From positions 2,480,001 through 2,544,000 of the forward strand of contig OU612075.1 of assembly GCA_914767715.1 (NCBI GenBank): DNA of 64,000 nucleotides, read 5' to 3'. Position 1 is the first letter of the stretch. Every line of letters starts with the position of its first letter. A program made the position numbers and the translations under genes. Shown piece after piece: positions 63,801-64,000 of the stretch. The notes beneath the pieces are model-generated. The model was given only the letters and a program-made list of their open reading frames with translations. It did not search any database and was not told the DNA's origin. The DNA comes from Membranipora membranacea. Taxonomy: Eukaryota; Bryozoa; Gymnolaemata; Cheilostomatida; Membraniporidae.

Positions 63801-63885
63801 TCCTCAAAGGTGGTCGGATTCATAACCTTGTTATTGTCAGAGGTTAAAATCTGTTTCAATCCGTAATATTGGAACTCGTCATGAG
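60811..63885 (-). CDS. ER-retained multi-EF-hand protein 2 (5' partial)
   Basis: Minus-strand exons seen are 63706..63885, 62967..63158, 62505..62675, 62167..62213, 61518..61649 and 60811..60906; the upstream part, with signal peptide and first EF-hand, is off the right edge. Phases fit. Exon lengths of 180 and 192 match EF-hand gene 1. Loops are DTN split to EDGKITKRE, DKDQSGGLSHEE, a degenerate DQDNDLNISSTT and DRNYDDEIEEHE. A Lys-rich stretch (EKPKKKLTGRLK) follows. The last exon encodes an Ala/Glu/Asp-rich acidic tail ending -PMRDEL, a KDEL-type ER-retrieval signal. It should be a calcium-binding protein of the ER lumen; partner and process are unknown. Unlike its neighbour it has no frame break. 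A stop at 61500-61502 would be used only if the last intron were retained. Confidence 0.85.
61104..61465. repeat. Array of alternating inverted units in the last intron of EF-hand gene 2
   Basis: Four related segments of about 90 bases alternate in orientation. GTGGTGGCGGAACAACGTTG faces CATCGTTCCACCACCAC, and GCGGAGGGATATTGCAAAAG faces TTTTGCAATATCCCTCCACC. CTTGATACTCGC / GCGAGTATCAAGG pair as well. This could form strong hairpins. A G run lies near 61118. Confidence 0.7.
62053..62103 (+). repeat. GC-rich dispersed repeat, copy 3
   Basis: GGAGCCGTCGGACGGGGGCA then GTGGGGCTCAGACTAG, like 12.37 kb. It lies between exons of EF-hand gene 2. Confidence 0.6.
63313..63545 (+). repeat. SINE family 1, tRNA-derived, copy 2
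   Basis: The A box GGTAGCTCAGTTAGTTAGAG and the intact B box GGGTTCGAATCCC are followed by the same body as at 45.5 kb. It is not a working tRNA: the ends do not pair. It lies in an intron of EF-hand gene 2. Confidence 0.85.
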
Positions 63886-64000
63886 CTGGAAGTAAAGTTA
63901 TAAATATATATATATGTATAAGTTAAATATGATGCAAAGAGGTTAACTCAGCTGATCTTATAACTGCATTTCGTATACGGCATGCAAGGTGTCAGGTGCC

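Overview
The window looks like nuclear DNA of an invertebrate animal. It is AT-rich, its genes are cut into many short exons with GT-AG introns, and it carries tRNA-derived SINEs, decayed non-LTR retrotransposons and small inverted-repeat elements. GEMIN8 (SMN complex) and an ACSL3/4-type acyl-CoA synthetase point to a metazoan. I cannot place the phylum. The tyrosine/glycine-rich secreted proteins recall structural proteins of molluscan shells or flatworm eggshells, but that is only resemblance of composition.

Region 1 (1-20.7 kb) is a cluster of five near-identical genes, A (+, partial), B (-), D (-), C (+) and E (-), for small secreted Tyr/Gly-rich proteins. Each complete copy has a TATA box, a short 5' leader exon, a signal-peptide exon, a repetitive main exon and a last exon with only 14 coding bases. 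Splicing into that last exon changes the predicted C terminus to -YGLY. The cluster was built by an inverted duplication of a convergent gene pair (A/B versus E/C) plus a tandem duplication of B that gave D. Retroelement insertions and a foldback element came on top.

Region 2 (20.7-34.7 kb) has two convergent genes I do not recognise by name. One (+, 23.1-26.0 kb) is a mucin-like single-pass membrane protein. The other (-, 26.0-30.9 kb) is a 437-residue, largely disordered protein with five PKA-type RRxS sites. A repeat-rich spacer follows.

Region 3 (34.7-50.4 kb, -) is a complete 14-coding-exon ACSL3/4 long-chain acyl-CoA synthetase gene, with all exon phases consistent, encoding 705 residues. 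Head to head with it lies GEMIN8 (+, 52.7-55.6 kb, seven coding exons, 255 residues).

Region 4 (56.3-64.0 kb, -) holds two tandem paralogues for secretory-pathway EF-hand proteins. Both end in a separate exon encoding -RDEL, an ER-retrieval signal. The first has a one-base deletion that truncates it; the second is intact as far as visible and runs off the right edge.

All gene models come from reading splice sites and phases by eye; no database search or transcript evidence was available.
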